31,974 nucleotides of DNA from JAAEUE01 sp039180225 (GTDB taxonomy: Bacteria > Pseudomonadota > Alphaproteobacteria > Rhizobiales > CAJQND01), in contig JBCDDQ010000009.1 in the NCBI GenBank assembly GCA_039180225.1, forward strand, positions 1 to 31,974. Reading direction: 5' to 3'. The stretch's first letter is position 1, and every line of letters begins with the position of its first letter. A program made the position numbers and the translations under genes. Under the pieces are notes generated by a model, which saw only the letters and a list, made by a program, of their open reading frames with translations, searched no databases and had not been told where the DNA came from. Of this stretch, positions 31,935-31,974 are shown in pieces.

Positions 31935-31974
31935 GTGAACTGGATCACCAACGTCGTAAGACCGAAGATCAACA
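31935..31974 (+). CDS. accD: Acetyl-CoA carboxylase carboxyltransferase subunit beta, first codons only
   Basis: Only 13 codons are in the window, reading MNWITNVVRPKIN from GTG 31935. This matches the usual alphaproteobacterial AccD N-terminus, and accD regularly follows trpA in this group. AAAGGA lies about eight bases before the GTG. A closer ATG at 31927 opens a three-codon frame (ATG AAC ACG TGA) whose TGA overlaps the GTG, so it is not the start. The zinc-finger and catalytic domains lie beyond the window. Confidence 0.85.
   Translation, partial: MNWITNVVRPKIN

Overview
This window reads as the chromosome of an alphaproteobacterium, probably of the Hyphomicrobiales (Rhizobiales) or a close relative. 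The inference rests on gene content and order: a class II (Agrobacterium CP4-like) aroA followed by cmk and rpsA, an FYDLN-type acidic zinc-finger protein beside tRNA-Ala, an sppA-ihfB-lapA string, and trpF-trpB-trpA running into accD. No species can be named from the sequence alone. Most of the window is ordinary, densely packed chromosome. The one clearly accessory stretch is about 18.06-20.88 kb.

Layout. (1) 1-1244: the C-terminal half of gyrB. (2) 1241-5651, minus strand: a catabolic operon of a type III CoA-transferase, a crotonase-fold protein and a two-domain FAD/folate dehydrogenase of the dimethylglycine/sarcosine dehydrogenase family. This suggests breakdown of a betaine- or carnitine-like compound. 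A perfect 15-bp palindrome lies upstream. (3) 5843-9629: a small GrlR-like protein, an EamA-type permease, an Old Yellow Enzyme of the YqjM type and an intracellular polyhydroxybutyrate depolymerase. (4) 9687-17161: a YgjP-like metalloprotease, then a cell-envelope cluster of PBP1A, an exported caspase-fold protein with a YARHG domain, an exported M15 peptidase overlapping it, and a YcbB-type L,D-transpeptidase. (5) 17224-18060: an SDR oxidoreductase. (6) 18158-20697: a DUF5946 protein and a large serine recombinase, bordered by short repeats and ending beside tRNA-Ala(GGC). (7) 21079-31974: housekeeping genes: FYDLN protein, aroA-cmk, rpsA, sppA, ihfB, lapA, a secreted protein with two DxDxDG motifs, pyrF-trpF, trpB, trpA and the first codons of accD.

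How the genes work together. Segment 2 would activate a substrate as a CoA thioester, process it on a crotonase scaffold and oxidatively demethylate a methylated glycine, passing one-carbon units to folate. Segment 4 gathers enzymes that build (PBP1A), 3-3 crosslink (L,D-transpeptidase) and trim (M15) peptidoglycan around a periplasmic caspase-like protein of unknown role. Segment 7 combines aromatic amino acid, pyrimidine, fatty acid and translation genes in the usual alphaproteobacterial linkage.

I see no CRISPR array, rRNA, toxin-antitoxin pair, recognisable defence operon or insertion sequence. The most notable signals are a glyphosate-sensitive-type Gly in a CP4-like EPSP synthase, the caspase/M15 gene overlap with tandem operator-like dyads upstream, several perfect palindromes in promoter regions, a multi-tier RNA fold between rpsA and sppA, and three convergent gene pairs that each overlap by the same 4-bp palindromic stop arrangement. 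I did not find a convincing wholly new system.
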